DNA from: Shewanella sp.
Lineage (GTDB): Bacteria > Pseudomonadota > Gammaproteobacteria > Enterobacterales > Shewanellaceae
DNA: 34,269 nucleotides
NCBI GenBank assembly: GCA_021462625.1
Contig: JAJNAU010000006.1
Location: 19,568-53,836, forward strand
Direction of reading: 5' to 3'
Shown: positions 26,061 to 33,400 of the stretch, one piece after another
Layout: each line of letters begins with the position of its first letter
Numbering within the stretch: the first letter of the stretch is position 1
The notes under the pieces: generated by a model
The model's database searches: none
The model's input: only the letters and a program-made list of their open reading frames with translations
Told to the model about the DNA's origin: nothing
Made by a program: the position numbers and the translations under genes

Positions 26061-27964
26061 TCCATACCACAATGCCCCTTGAGTCACTGCTCAAACAGCT
26101 GGAGCAGGAACGCCTGCTGACACCACTGGACCGTCATTTTGCGCTGCAGATGGCGCACATACATCAACTGGCGGATGATTTGTTTGTGGTGATCTGCGCG
26201 CTGCTCAGCCGCCAACTTTCAGCCCAGCATGCCTGCCTGCCCATCGACAACATAACACTGGACAATCCCTTTGGTGAGCGCACTCCCAGCATCAGCATCA
26301 AGGCGGATATTCAGATGCTGAGCAACGCCATTGCCCGCTTTGCCGCCGTCGGCCAGGATGGTGACAACACGCCGCTTATCCTGGATGGTAACCGCCTGTA
26401 TCTCAAGCGTTACTTTGATTTTGAAAAGCGGGTCGCCAATCGCCTTATGCAGGCAGCCGCGCAGCGCTATACCATCAAACCTGATACCGCCCTGGCACTG
26501 CAATATCTATTTGCCGACAATGGCGAGCACGCCATCGATTGGCAGAAGGTCGCCACTGCCACCTCCGTATGCAATCAATTTGCGGTGATCACCGGCGGCC
26601 CGGGCACAGGCAAGACTACCACAGTGACCAAGCTGCTGATGTTACTGTGCCTGAGCGCAGACATGACCATACGGCTGGTGGCCCCGACAGGCAAAGCTGC
26701 TGCACGTCTGAGTGAATCCATCAAGGCGTCCAAGCAGCGCCTGCGCACTGAACTGGCACCTTACGCAGACAAACTGGATTTGCGCGCCATTGATGCCATT
26801 CCGGAAGAAGCCGCCACCCTGCACCGGCTGCTTGGCGTTATCCCGGGCTCCCCTCAGTTTCGCCATCACAGCGCGAATCCGCTGCACCTGGATCTGCTGA
26901 TTGTCGATGAAGCCTCTATGGTGGATCTGCCTATGATGGATAGGCTGCTCAATGCCCTGCCGACTCATGCCAGATTGATCTTGCTTGGGGATCAGGATCA
27001 GCTCGCTTCGGTGGAAGCCGGCGCCGTGCTGGCGGATATCTGCGCGGGTTTGAAAACTCCGGATGACTGGCAGATGCGCTATGATGAGGCCTTTGCCACG
27101 GCCCTTGGTCGCCTCACCCGCACCGACCTGATGCCCTTTGTCAGTCCTCATCCCGGCATAGGCAACAACCTGTGTATGCTGCGCCTCAGCCACAGATTTA
27201 AAGACGATGCCGGCATAGGCGTATTAGCCAAAGCGGTTAATCAGTGTGATAAAGCCGCCATTCGCGCCGCCTGGGGAGGCGGATTTGCCGAGCTTGAATG
27301 GATTGACCATGGACAGCAACGTCAGGGGCTGAAGCAGTTACTCAGGCAGGCTTGCGAATCCTTCCGGGATTACCTTGAGGTGGTTCACCGGCCGGATTTC
27401 AGTCCAGAGGCCATTATTGAGCGCTATAATCAGTACCGCATCCTGTGCGCCACTCGCGCCGGCGAGTCTGGGGTAGAAGGGATCAATGCCCGTGTGACCG
27501 AAGCGCTGAAACAGGCGGGCCTGATTAACCCTGCCAGCGAGTTTTATCCCGGTCGACCTGTGATCATTCAGAATAACGATTACAACCTTGGGCTGTTCAA
27601 TGGCGACATTGGCATCATTTTTCCCTGCCATGAAAGCCGTCGTTTGATGGCGCACTTTATTCAGGCCGATGGCTCAGTGCTCAAGGTGTTGCCGGCTCGC
27701 CTGCCGGGCCATGAAACCTGCTTTGCCATGACAGTGCATAAGTCTCAGGGCAGTGAGTTCGCTTCGGTCGCTTTGGTACTGCCGCCCACCCCAAGTCCGG
27801 CCCAGTGGCAACTGTTAACCAAGGAGTTGGTGTATACCGCGATTACCCGGGCCAAAAGCCACTTCAGCTGTCTTGGCAGCCACAGGGTATTTGAAGGTGC
27901 CAGCATGCAGCGCACCCAGAGAGCATCCGGACTGGCAGAGCGGCTGTGGTCAGACTCAGATTAA
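26057..27964 (+). CDS. recD: RecD, exodeoxyribonuclease V alpha subunit
   Basis: 635 residues (E. coli 608). It is the 5'-3' SF1B helicase of RecBCD. The N-terminal domain contacts RecC. Walker A GGPGTGKT is at 180-187 (K186), motif Ia VAPTGKAAARLSES, motif II LLIVDEASMVDL, motif III ILLGDQDQLASVEAG, and the late motifs are CFAMTVHKSQGSEF and LVYTAITRAK. A longer linker after motif III (around 330-375, between ICAGL and HRFKDDAGIGVLA) accounts for the modest extra length. Its ATG overlaps the recB stop. No other gene lies in the operon; ddl begins 165 bp later with its own ribosome site. Confidence 0.95.
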   Translation: MIHTTMPLESLLKQLEQERLLTPLDRHFALQMAHIHQLADDLFVVICALLSRQLSAQHACLPIDNITLDNPFGERTPSISIKADIQMLSNAIARFAAVGQDGDNTPLILDGNRLYLKRYFDFEKRVANRLMQAAAQRYTIKPDTALALQYLFADNGEHAIDWQKVATATSVCNQFAVITGGPGTGKTTTVTKLLMLLCLSADMTIRLVAPTGKAAARLSESIKASKQRLRTELAPYADKLDLRAIDAIPEEAATLHRLLGVIPGSPQFRHHSANPLHLDLLIVDEASMVDLPMMDRLLNALPTHARLILLGDQDQLASVEAGAVLADICAGLKTPDDWQMRYDEAFATALGRLTRTDLMPFVSPHPGIGNNLCMLRLSHRFKDDAGIGVLAKAVNQCDKAAIRAAWGGGFAELEWIDHGQQRQGLKQLLRQACESFRDYLEVVHRPDFSPEAIIERYNQYRILCATRAGESGVEGINARVTEALKQAGLINPASEFYPGRPVIIQNNDYNLGLFNGDIGIIFPCHESRRLMAHFIQADGSVLKVLPARLPGHETCFAMTVHKSQGSEFASVALVLPPTPSPAQWQLLTKELVYTAITRAKSHFSCLGSHRVFEGASMQRTQRASGLAERLWSDSD

Positions 27965-28046
27965 CAATGAAAACAGACGAAAAGACGCAATCAGTGCCCC
28001 AGCGCTGCTTATTATCTGGCAGTTGCGTCAATTGCTGAGAATTACA

Positions 28047-28065
28047 GCAGGCACACCTTGCCTGC
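28047..28065. other. Hairpin in the recD-ddl gap
   Basis: GCAGGCA, loop CACCT, TGCCTGC: a perfect 7-bp GC-rich stem. No T-tract follows, so it is either a weak terminator for recCBD or part of the ddl leader. The remaining 165 bp between the genes shows nothing else I can support. Confidence 0.35.
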
Positions 28066-28129
28066 ACAGGTAACCCCCTAGACTGGCGCGATTTGCATTA
28101 CAAAGCCGTCACGACATACTGGAGAAATA

Positions 28130-29143
28130 ATGACTCAATACAATCTGCTTTTGCTTTGTGGCGGTGGTGGCAGTGAACACGCTATCTCGCTGATGTCGGC
28201 AAGCTACCTGAAAACCAATCTCATGTCGCTGCCACAATTCAATGTGCTGTGGCTGGAATTGTTGGCTGATGGCCGCTATCGCCTTGAAGATGGCAGTTTT
28301 GCCCGCCTTGAGGCAGACAAACAAGTGGTGTTTGACGATGGGCGTCCTGCCTGGAGTGTGGACTATGTCATGCCCTGTATTCATGGCTACCCGGGGGAAA
28401 CCGGCGACATTCAGCCCTGGTTTGATCTGATTAAACTGCCTTATTTTGGCTGTAACGGCGAAGCCAGCGTCAACTGCTTCAACAAGATCACCGCCAAGAT
28501 GTGGTTCAGTGCGCTGGGGATCCCCAATACCCCTTACCTGTTTCTGGATGAGCCGGGTGAACTGGCCAATGCCCGCACCCTTAAAGCGCTGGAGGAATGG
28601 GGCTCTGTCTTTATCAAGGCCGCCTCTCAGGGCTCCTCTGTGGGCTGCTACAAGGTCGATAAGGCCGAAGATATTGGCCGCGTGCTGGCCGAGGCATTTA
28701 CCTTCAGTCCTTATGTGATAGTGGAGAAAACCATTATCGCCCGTGAACTGGAAGTGGCTGCTTACGAATATAATGATGAAATAGTTGCCAGCTTCCCCGG
28801 CGAAATCGTCTGCGCCAACAACACCTTTTATAGCTTTACAGAGAAGTACGACAGCAACAGCCAGACCATCACCCATGTGCGCGCACCGGATCTGCCAGCA
28901 GAGTTTGCTGAGCAGATCCGCACCTATGCCATCAAGGCATTCAAGGGCATGAAACTGCGTCACCTAGCGCGGATTGATTTCTTTCTGACTCAGGATAATG
29001 AGATCCTACTCAATGAAATCAATACCTTCCCAGGTATGACGCCAATTTCCATGTTCCCCAAAATGCTGATTGACAACGGTCACGATTTCGGCCGCATGCT
29101 GGAGCAGAACATCATGGCGCAGCTGCAAACCAGTCAGGCCTGA
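28130..29143 (+). CDS. ddl: D-alanine--D-alanine ligase
   Basis: 337 residues of the ATP-grasp family. The N-terminal glycine loop is [15 protein letters not shown]; the central motif [13 protein letters not shown] corresponds to the usual HGxx[18 protein letters not shown] is the ATP-grasp loop. ARIDFFLT and [20 protein letters not shown] carry the magnesium ligands (the E and N of NEIN). It joins two D-Ala for peptidoglycan precursor synthesis in the cytoplasm. The sequence is visibly divergent from E. coli DdlB and the gene stands alone rather than in the mur/fts cluster, a pattern I recall for Shewanella-type Ddl. ATG 28130 has GGAG at about 28118-28121. A terminator follows. Confidence 0.92.
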   Translation: MTQYNLLLLCGGGGSEHAISLMSASYLKTNLMSLPQFNVLWLELLADGRYRLEDGSFARLEADKQVVFDDGRPAWSVDYVMPCIHGYPGETGDIQPWFDLIKLPYFGCNGEASVNCFNKITAKMWFSALGIPNTPYLFLDEPGELANARTLKALEEWGSVFIKAASQGSSVGCYKVDKAEDIGRVLAEAFTFSPYVIVEKTIIARELEVAAYEYNDEIVASFPGEIVCANNTFYSFTEKYDSNSQTITHVRAPDLPAEFAEQIRTYAIKAFKGMKLRHLARIDFFLTQDNEILLNEINTFPGMTPISMFPKMLIDNGHDFGRMLEQNIMAQLQTSQA

Positions 29144-29161
29144 CGGCGGTATTAATGCAAA

Positions 29162-29200
29162 TGTCAGCCTTGGTTTAATCTGGCTGACACCTGCATTTTT
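29162..29200 (+). terminator. Rho-independent terminator after ddl
   Basis: TGTCAGCC (29162-29169) pairs perfectly with GGCTGACA (29182-29189) over a 12-nt loop. CCTGCA and TTTTT (29196-29200) follow. The final T is also the last base of the stop of the possible minus-strand reading frame 29200-29445. Confidence 0.7.
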
Positions 29201-29445
29201 CAGTGCTTGTGCTCATCATCATTGGCTACATCCCGCATAAAATAGATAAGCGATAAAATGTCCCTGGCACAACGATGAACGCGGGGCTGAGTGTGATCAA
29301 TCCGGACGAACATTTGCTTTCCGGCACGTGGACATTCGGGTGTAGTGAGTTTCATCCGCGCCATAGCCCTGGAGAGATGTTGGCTTAATTCTTCTTCATG
29401 CAGCCAACTTGCCCCCGACCTGACTTTATACTCCACTGATCTCAA
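29200..29445 (-). CDS. Possible small hypothetical protein (81 residues or fewer)
   Basis: The only long frame in the 320-bp gap between ddl and the slyB-like gene. It opens at a TTG (29445) without a Shine-Dalgarno; an ATG at about 29364 (starting MARMKLTTPECPRAG) gives 54 residues and has an AGG upstream. The middle (RIDHTQPRVHRCARDILSLI) looks like an amphipathic helix with a cysteine, and the end is acidic then HKH. No signal peptide. I do not recognise a family. It could equally be noncoding leader sequence for the divergent slyB-like gene. Confidence 0.35.
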   Translation of the reverse strand: MRSVEYKVRSGASWLHEEELSQHLSRAMARMKLTTPECPRAGKQMFVRIDHTQPRVHRCARDILSLIYFMRDVANDDEHKH

Positions 29446-29466
29446 CGCAGGAAAAGGGAAACTTTG

Positions 29467-29967
29467 ATGAATACCAAGCCTCTCCTTGTGATTAACCTGT
29501 TAAGCACACTCGGTCTCAGCGCCTGTGCAACCGGCCCCAACCCTTACGGTGATACCTACAGTGTGGCCGATGCCCAACAAATTCAGACCCTGGAAACAGG
29601 AACCATAGTCAAACTGATCCCGGTATCCCTGGAAGGGGAAAATGCCTCGACTGTGGGCACCATCGCCGGTGGTGCCATCGGCGCTTTGCTTGGCTCCCAT
29701 GTCGGGGGTGGAACCGGCTCTGATATAGCCGCCATAGGTGGCGGTCTGCTGGGCGGTATTGTCGGCAATGAAGCCGGAAAAGCAGCAGGCAAACGTCAGG
29801 GCGTGAATATCGTGATCCGATTGGATAACGGACAAACCATCGCAGTCGTGCAACAGGTGAATCAGCACATTCTGTTCCAGGTTGGTGAACGGGTGGAGAT
29901 TTACCAGCTCAATGGCAGCGCCAGAGTAGTCCCCGCGGATGAATATGAGGGCAATACTACGCAGTAG
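29467..29967 (+). CDS. slyB: SlyB-like glycine-zipper outer membrane lipoprotein
   Basis: 166 residues. The signal peptide ends in lipobox LSAC (Cys20). After TYSVADAQQIQTLETGTIV comes a glycine-zipper region (about 60-105) with GTIAGGAIGALLGSHVGGG and AIGGGLLGGIVGNEAGKAAG, then a small beta domain (VIRLDNGQTIAVVQQ, then VGERVEIYQLNG). Order and spacing match E. coli SlyB (155 residues), a PhoPQ-regulated outer membrane lipoprotein that forms stabilising ring-like assemblies around outer membrane proteins. The frame also opens at TTG 29464; ATG 29467 is chosen for the AAGGG at 29454-29458. Paralogues such as PcpE-type proteins are common, so the symbol is by resemblance. Confidence 0.85.
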   Translation: MNTKPLLVINLLSTLGLSACATGPNPYGDTYSVADAQQIQTLETGTIVKLIPVSLEGENASTVGTIAGGAIGALLGSHVGGGTGSDIAAIGGGLLGGIVGNEAGKAAGKRQGVNIVIRLDNGQTIAVVQQVNQHILFQVGERVEIYQLNGSARVVPADEYEGNTTQ

Positions 29968-30000
29968 CCTGTCCGCTGAAAAAGTAGCGTGAATGGAAGC

Positions 30001-30028
30001 AAAAAGTCGCCCGTTTGTGGGCGGCTTT
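30001..30028 (-). terminator. Terminator of the sulfite-oxidase/cytochrome operon
   Basis: AAGTCGCCC (30004-30012) pairs with GGGCGGCTT (30019-30027) across GTTTGT, 9 bp with one G-T wobble. Read on the minus strand the stem runs into TTTTT (30005-30001), 15 nt or so past the last cytochrome stop. It may also stop slyB transcripts from the other side, where only TTT follows. Confidence 0.8.
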
Positions 30029-30042
30029 GATAAACAATAACC

Positions 30043-30438
30043 TCAGTTAAGTGGTTTCAGCGGTTGCTGGCTGTAATACAGAGCAACATCTTTGATATCC
30101 GCTTCAGTCAGCCCCATCGCCTGAGCGTGCATAATGGAGTTTACCCGCTTACCGGCTTTAAATTCGACCAGTTGTTTGACCAGGTAGGCGGCCTTCTGGC
30201 CATTCAGCGACGGATACAGTTTCATCACCTTGAGCATACCCTCACCATGACAGGCTATGCAGCGGTTTTGGGCCAGCTTCTGACCTTTGCCGACATCGGC
30301 CTGATGACTGAGAATGCCAACTGGAATATCAGCATTCAACTTATCCAGCGCCTGGTTGAACTGATCATGTTCCATCGCCTGTGCTGCACTTGAAAGCAGC
30401 AGACTTGCCAATAAACAGGCAGAAAGTTTCAATTTCAT
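30043..30438 (-). CDS. Periplasmic class I cytochrome c (monohaem)
   Basis: 131 residues. A Sec signal peptide of about 21 residues ends in AQA. One haem-binding CIACH is at 60-64, and the axial methionine is probably M103 or M109 in NSIMHAQAMGL. Two features recall the c4/c5/c553 group: the GQKLAQNRCIACHGEG opening and the YLVKQLVEFKAGKRVN helix. It should be a soluble periplasmic electron carrier. GAGGT lies 7 nt before the ATG and the gap to the preceding cytochrome gene is 14 nt. As the last gene of the operon it may take electrons from the molybdoenzyme and pass them to a terminal oxidase or other acceptor. Confidence 0.88.
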   Translation of the reverse strand: MKLKLSACLLASLLLSSAAQAMEHDQFNQALDKLNADIPVGILSHQADVGKGQKLAQNRCIACHGEGMLKVMKLYPSLNGQKAAYLVKQLVEFKAGKRVNSIMHAQAMGLTEADIKDVALYYSQQPLKPLN

Positions 30439-30452
30439 CTTGTTACCTCGCC

Positions 30453-30821
30453 TTATTTGGATGGCATTGGCGGCTGCTGTTCAGCCGACAGTGGCAGCCG
30501 ACGGAACTTGCTCATATCGACCTTTTTCTCAGCATAATAAGTGGAGAGGTAATCCAGCACCGGATCCCAAGTATCGGAAAGATCCCATAACCCCTGGCTA
30601 TCTACCATCCACTGAATAGTGTCACGCCAGACTTTACGGTCACCGGCATTTTGCGTAATGATGCGACTGGTGTGGCAGGCACTGCACTGATAATTCACCA
30701 TTTCCCAGCCTGGCGCCATAATCAGGCCAGACACAGGATCAACAGGATACTCTGCACCAGCCGACACACCAGAGAGGGACATCATCAGACAGGCAAACAT
30801 CCATGTTGCAACCCTGTTCAT
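30453..30821 (-). CDS. SorB-like monohaem cytochrome c
   Basis: 122 residues from ATG 30821, with a Sec signal peptide (cleavage near AGA-EYP, residue 23). One haem site, CSACH, is at 46-50 (MVNYQCSACHTSRII). The following helix, WRDTIQWMVDSQGLWDLS, resembles the small subunits that accompany SorA-type sulfite dehydrogenases. The distal ligand may be M72 or M97. The frame could start 20 residues earlier inside the molybdoenzyme gene, but the signal peptide and GAGGG Shine-Dalgarno fix this start, whose A overlaps the sorA-like stop (TGATG). Tight coupling suggests a stable heterodimer. Confidence 0.82.
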   Translation of the reverse strand: MNRVATWMFACLMMSLSGVSAGAEYPVDPVSGLIMAPGWEMVNYQCSACHTSRIITQNAGDRKVWRDTIQWMVDSQGLWDLSDTWDPVLDYLSTYYAEKKVDMSKFRRLPLSAEQQPPMPSK

Positions 30822-32047
30822 CAGACAACCCTCACAGCAATACGCTGACAACCGTTGAACAGATAGCCTTTGGGGTTCCATTGGGGTTGCACAACCGGTT
30901 GAGTGACACCCTGATCATCGGTCGCCCGGGCCCAGATTTCATAGTAACCGGCCATTGGCAGATCAAGATCGATCTCCCACTGCTGCCAAGCGGTTTTGTT
31001 TACAGGCTTGCTCAGTTTAGCCTTGTGCCAGGTTGCACCATAGTCATAGCTAACTTGCAGCTCGGTCACGTCACGCATACCAGCCCAGGCGTGACCACGG
31101 ACATTCAACGTCTTACCCAGTTTGACTTCAGTGCCGGTCTGAGGATGGGTGATCAGCGACTTAACTATCATCTCCTCGATGATCTTAAAGTCCTCATTGG
31201 CAACCTTTTCACCCGGGGCAACCGGATACCTAGGTACCTGATACGCAGGAGATTCCATCTTCTTGCCATCATGCACCTTGTTGCGGATGCTGATGCCGGT
31301 GGCTGACTTTTGGGATACAGAGGCCGGGCGTCCACCGAATACGATACGCAATGGGTAGCCGTGCATGTAAGGGATGTCTTCGCCATTCATCGCCCAAGCA
31401 ATCAGTGCATCGTCATTCAATGCAGCACTGATAGGCACACCACGGGAGATGGCTTCACCCTTGCCACTCAAATGCACGTCAATGCCGTGGTGACCTGTAT
31501 ACACAGCGTCATCCTTCACGTCACAATCTTTCAGTACATCCCGCACCAGCACGCCGGTCCACTCAGAACAGAACACCGCGGCATTGGTCCACTGGTTGCC
31601 TTTGGTACTGGGGAAAAACTCACTGCGGCTGTTGCCCCCACATTCGAGAGTGAGTTTCAGCTTATGGGTCTTGAACTTGGATTTCAGCTCGTCAATGGTG
31701 TACGTCTTTGGCGTCTTACAGGACTCGCCATCAACCTTAAAGGTCCACGTCTTGGGATCGATATTGTCAAACTCAGGCTGTTTTCCATTCCAGCGAATAA
31801 AGGCCACATCCGCAGGGGTGGTTGCCGGGTCCAGCATATACACTGGTGGCTGAGCATTGATAGGGTTGGTGTTGAGGATTTCAAAATACGAGGGCAGCTC
31901 AGCTGCGCTTTTCCAGGTCAGCGCGGCCACATCCAAAGGTGCAACGCCCGCCGGACGATTGGCAGCATATACCCAGTTAATCGGCAGCATAGCCGCTACA
32001 GAGGATGCAACAGCCCCCTTCAAAAATACACGTCTGTCGATCGCCAT
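30821..32047 (-). CDS. Sulfite-oxidase-family molybdopterin oxidoreductase (SorA/SoxC-like)
   Basis: 408 residues. A Tat signal is plain (DRRVFLKGAVASSVAAML, residues 4-21), so it is exported folded to the periplasm. The Moco-binding domain has the ligand C136 in LTLECGGNSRSEFF, with GHHGIDVHL and AMNGEDIPYMHGYPLRIVFGG following. The Mo-co dimerisation domain covers about 285-405 (VRGHAWAGMRDVTELQVSYD, WARATDDQG, then QPQWNPKGYL). FIRWNGKQPE near 83-92 is closer to SorA-type enzymes than to SoxC. The reaction is most likely sulfite to sulfate with cytochrome c as acceptor, though other substrates cannot be excluded. Flanked on both sides by cytochrome c genes in one operon. Confidence 0.87.
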   Translation of the reverse strand: MAIDRRVFLKGAVASSVAAMLPINWVYAANRPAGVAPLDVAALTWKSAAELPSYFEILNTNPINAQPPVYMLDPATTPADVAFIRWNGKQPEFDNIDPKTWTFKVDGESCKTPKTYTIDELKSKFKTHKLKLTLECGGNSRSEFFPSTKGNQWTNAAVFCSEWTGVLVRDVLKDCDVKDDAVYTGHHGIDVHLSGKGEAISRGVPISAALNDDALIAWAMNGEDIPYMHGYPLRIVFGGRPASVSQKSATGISIRNKVHDGKKMESPAYQVPRYPVAPGEKVANEDFKIIEEMIVKSLITHPQTGTEVKLGKTLNVRGHAWAGMRDVTELQVSYDYGATWHKAKLSKPVNKTAWQQWEIDLDLPMAGYYEIWARATDDQGVTQPVVQPQWNPKGYLFNGCQRIAVRVV

Positions 32048-32049
32048 AG

Positions 32050-32367
32050 TTATTGCCCCTTCCCTTCGCTGAAATATTTGGCCATGTTCTGCATATCTTG
32101 TTCTGATAATAATGCGGCCACTTTGGTCATGGTTATGTTCGTCCGCTGACCGGACTTAAATGCGTTTAACTGAGCGCTCAAATACTCCGCATTCTGATAT
32201 TTTAAGTTAGGAATTGAGCTGAATTGGCTTTCACCTGTGTCTCCGTGACAAGCCTTGCACATATTCAACAGATTTTGAAAATCCGTTTGTTGAGCAAGGA
32301 CCGGCTTGGAAGTACAGAAAAACACAGCGGACAACATAAACGTCCAGTGTCTTATGCTTGTTTTCAT
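32050..32367 (-). CDS. Small monohaem cytochrome c, first gene of operon
   Basis: 105 residues. The signal peptide ends around VLA-QQ (residue 25). The haem site CKACHGDTGE starts at 37 and the axial methionine is probably M80 in TNITMTKVAALLSE, so the mature protein is about 80 residues, as in c5/c553-type carriers. It begins the minus-strand operon, with the molybdoenzyme start 2 nt after its stop. The Shine-Dalgarno is poor: AAGG lies 11 nt upstream across a T-rich stretch. The upstream 1 kb contains no gene on this strand other than an IS remnant. Confidence 0.85.
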   Translation of the reverse strand: MKTSIRHWTFMLSAVFFCTSKPVLAQQTDFQNLLNMCKACHGDTGESQFSSIPNLKYQNAEYLSAQLNAFKSGQRTNITMTKVAALLSEQDMQNMAKYFSEGKGQ

Positions 32368-32739
32368 ATAAAAAAAGACCTTAATTCAGGTAGTAATCAG
32401 GCCGGCAACTGTTACCGAATTAGCATTGCCTTAACATTGATATCAGCTCGCTGGCGTTTCCCCTGCTCCCCTACACGACGAAAAATACACGCCAATAACA
32501 TACACCTTCTGGTGTTAAACCGGCGGACTCATTGATACAACTTGAAACGACAGGTACCAATTACCACCAACATAAGCGACGACATGCATCCACCTTCGCT
32601 ATCTTAAGTAACAACCACACTAGCAAGATCATTGTCCAACATAAAGCGCAAAATCACTCGGAACACCTGCTGGATCACGCCAACAAAGCATATAACACTT
32701 CTATCTCAGCCCAATGGGCAGCGTAGGCTTGCAGCAACA

Positions 32740-33083
32740 AGGCGAAGGACTTGTTTGCACCTTCACAGTAGCAAAGATTTTTCTTGCCAGTTTGTGCAGC
32801 CCCAGCAGTGCCGGTAATTCATGATGGCAGTTCGGTCAGGGATCGTTTTATCAAGCCAAAAGTGCGCGAATTGGCCCGTGAAGGCGATCTCATAGAGCCC
32901 ATCTAGCATGCCTTTATCCCTTAAGTTGTCACACTGCAGCAAACAGCAAGCAGTGAATGCGCAGCATGGTGCCAAGGCAGAGGAGTATCCCTTCGCCCAA
33001 GGGATAGCTGTTTACGGAGTTGGCGGTTTTGAGCCGCGTTTGCCGGAAAACTTGCTGCCTGCAAAGGTCAATTGCTGGCTCAT
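32740..33083 (-). pseudogene. IS5-family transposase remnant, N-terminal part, frameshifted
   Basis: Read on the minus strand, ATG 33083 begins MSQQLTFAGSKFSGKRGSK, the familiar start of one IS5 subgroup, then hits a stop. In another frame YPLGEGILLCLGTMLRIHCLL (around 33030-32943) follows. Back in the first frame come LQCDNLRDKGMLDGLYEIAF and QFAHFWLDKTIPDRTAIMN (ending near 32815). In a third frame comes LLGLHKLARKIFATVK (to about 32745). These line up in order with residues about 1-115 of intact transposases. About 60 nt is missing after residue 19, judged from remembered family sequence. The DDE catalytic part is absent. It is a dead fragment; no terminal repeats or target duplication are evident. 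Confidence 0.8.
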
Positions 33084-33176
33084 TGGCTTACTCATCCATG
33101 GTTCCGCTCAGGGCATCAAAATCGCCTATCCCGGCTGGTTCACAGCTTCCTTAAATACCGAAAAGTGAGGCGAACA

Positions 33177-33202
33177 CTGGTCAACACAACTGGTCAACAC
33201 AA
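33177..33202. repeat. Tandem 13-bp duplication
   Basis: CTGGTCAACACAA occurs twice with no spacer (33177-33189 and 33190-33202), about 200 bp before the porin start. It could be a replication-slippage scar near the IS remnant or a paired binding site. Nothing else decides between these. Confidence 0.7.
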
Positions 33203-33400
33203 GTGGATAAATATTTCCATTCAAACATGCTGCAATATCTACACATCTGTATTACCGTAGTGAGGTATTCTGCCGGAAACAGTTAAAGCAGCATACTATC
33301 CGGCTCATACCGCTGTTTGCAGCATATTCCCATCACTCGTTGATCCGAATAATAAATAGCGAAACCGTGTGTAAACAAAAGTATGATGAGAGGAAAGGTA

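Larger units (their letters stand above)
32368..33400. other. Gene-poor region between the cytochrome operon and the porin gene
   Basis: About 1 kb. It should carry the divergent promoters for the minus-strand cytochrome operon (right after 32367) and the plus-strand porin (before 33401). The only protein-like signal is the decayed transposase at 32740-33083. A 13-bp tandem duplication lies at 33177-33202. The stretch 32400-32740 contains a Thr/His/Asn-rich open frame (32532-32726) that I regard as chance. Elsewhere I see nothing I can name. Confidence 0.65.

Noticed and set aside
28109..28963. 284-residue minus-strand open frame covering ddl
   Set aside because: Entirely antisense to a convincing ATP-grasp ligase; long only because of the codon bias of ddl.
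31310..32149. 279-residue plus-strand open frame
   Set aside because: Antisense to the molybdoenzyme whose Tat signal, Moco cysteine and dimerisation domain are all visible on the minus strand.
32490..32720. Integron attC-like resemblance (TAAC and GCCCAA motifs)
   Set aside because: The core sites and the long imperfect palindrome of an attC are not present; only short chance similarities.
32532..32726. 64-residue plus-strand open frame in the gene-poor region
   Set aside because: Thr/His/Asn-rich with no Shine-Dalgarno, domain or neighbour support; likely random in AT-rich noncoding DNA.
32908..33168. 86-residue plus-strand open frame
   Set aside because: It runs antisense to the decayed IS5 transposase, which explains the open frame.
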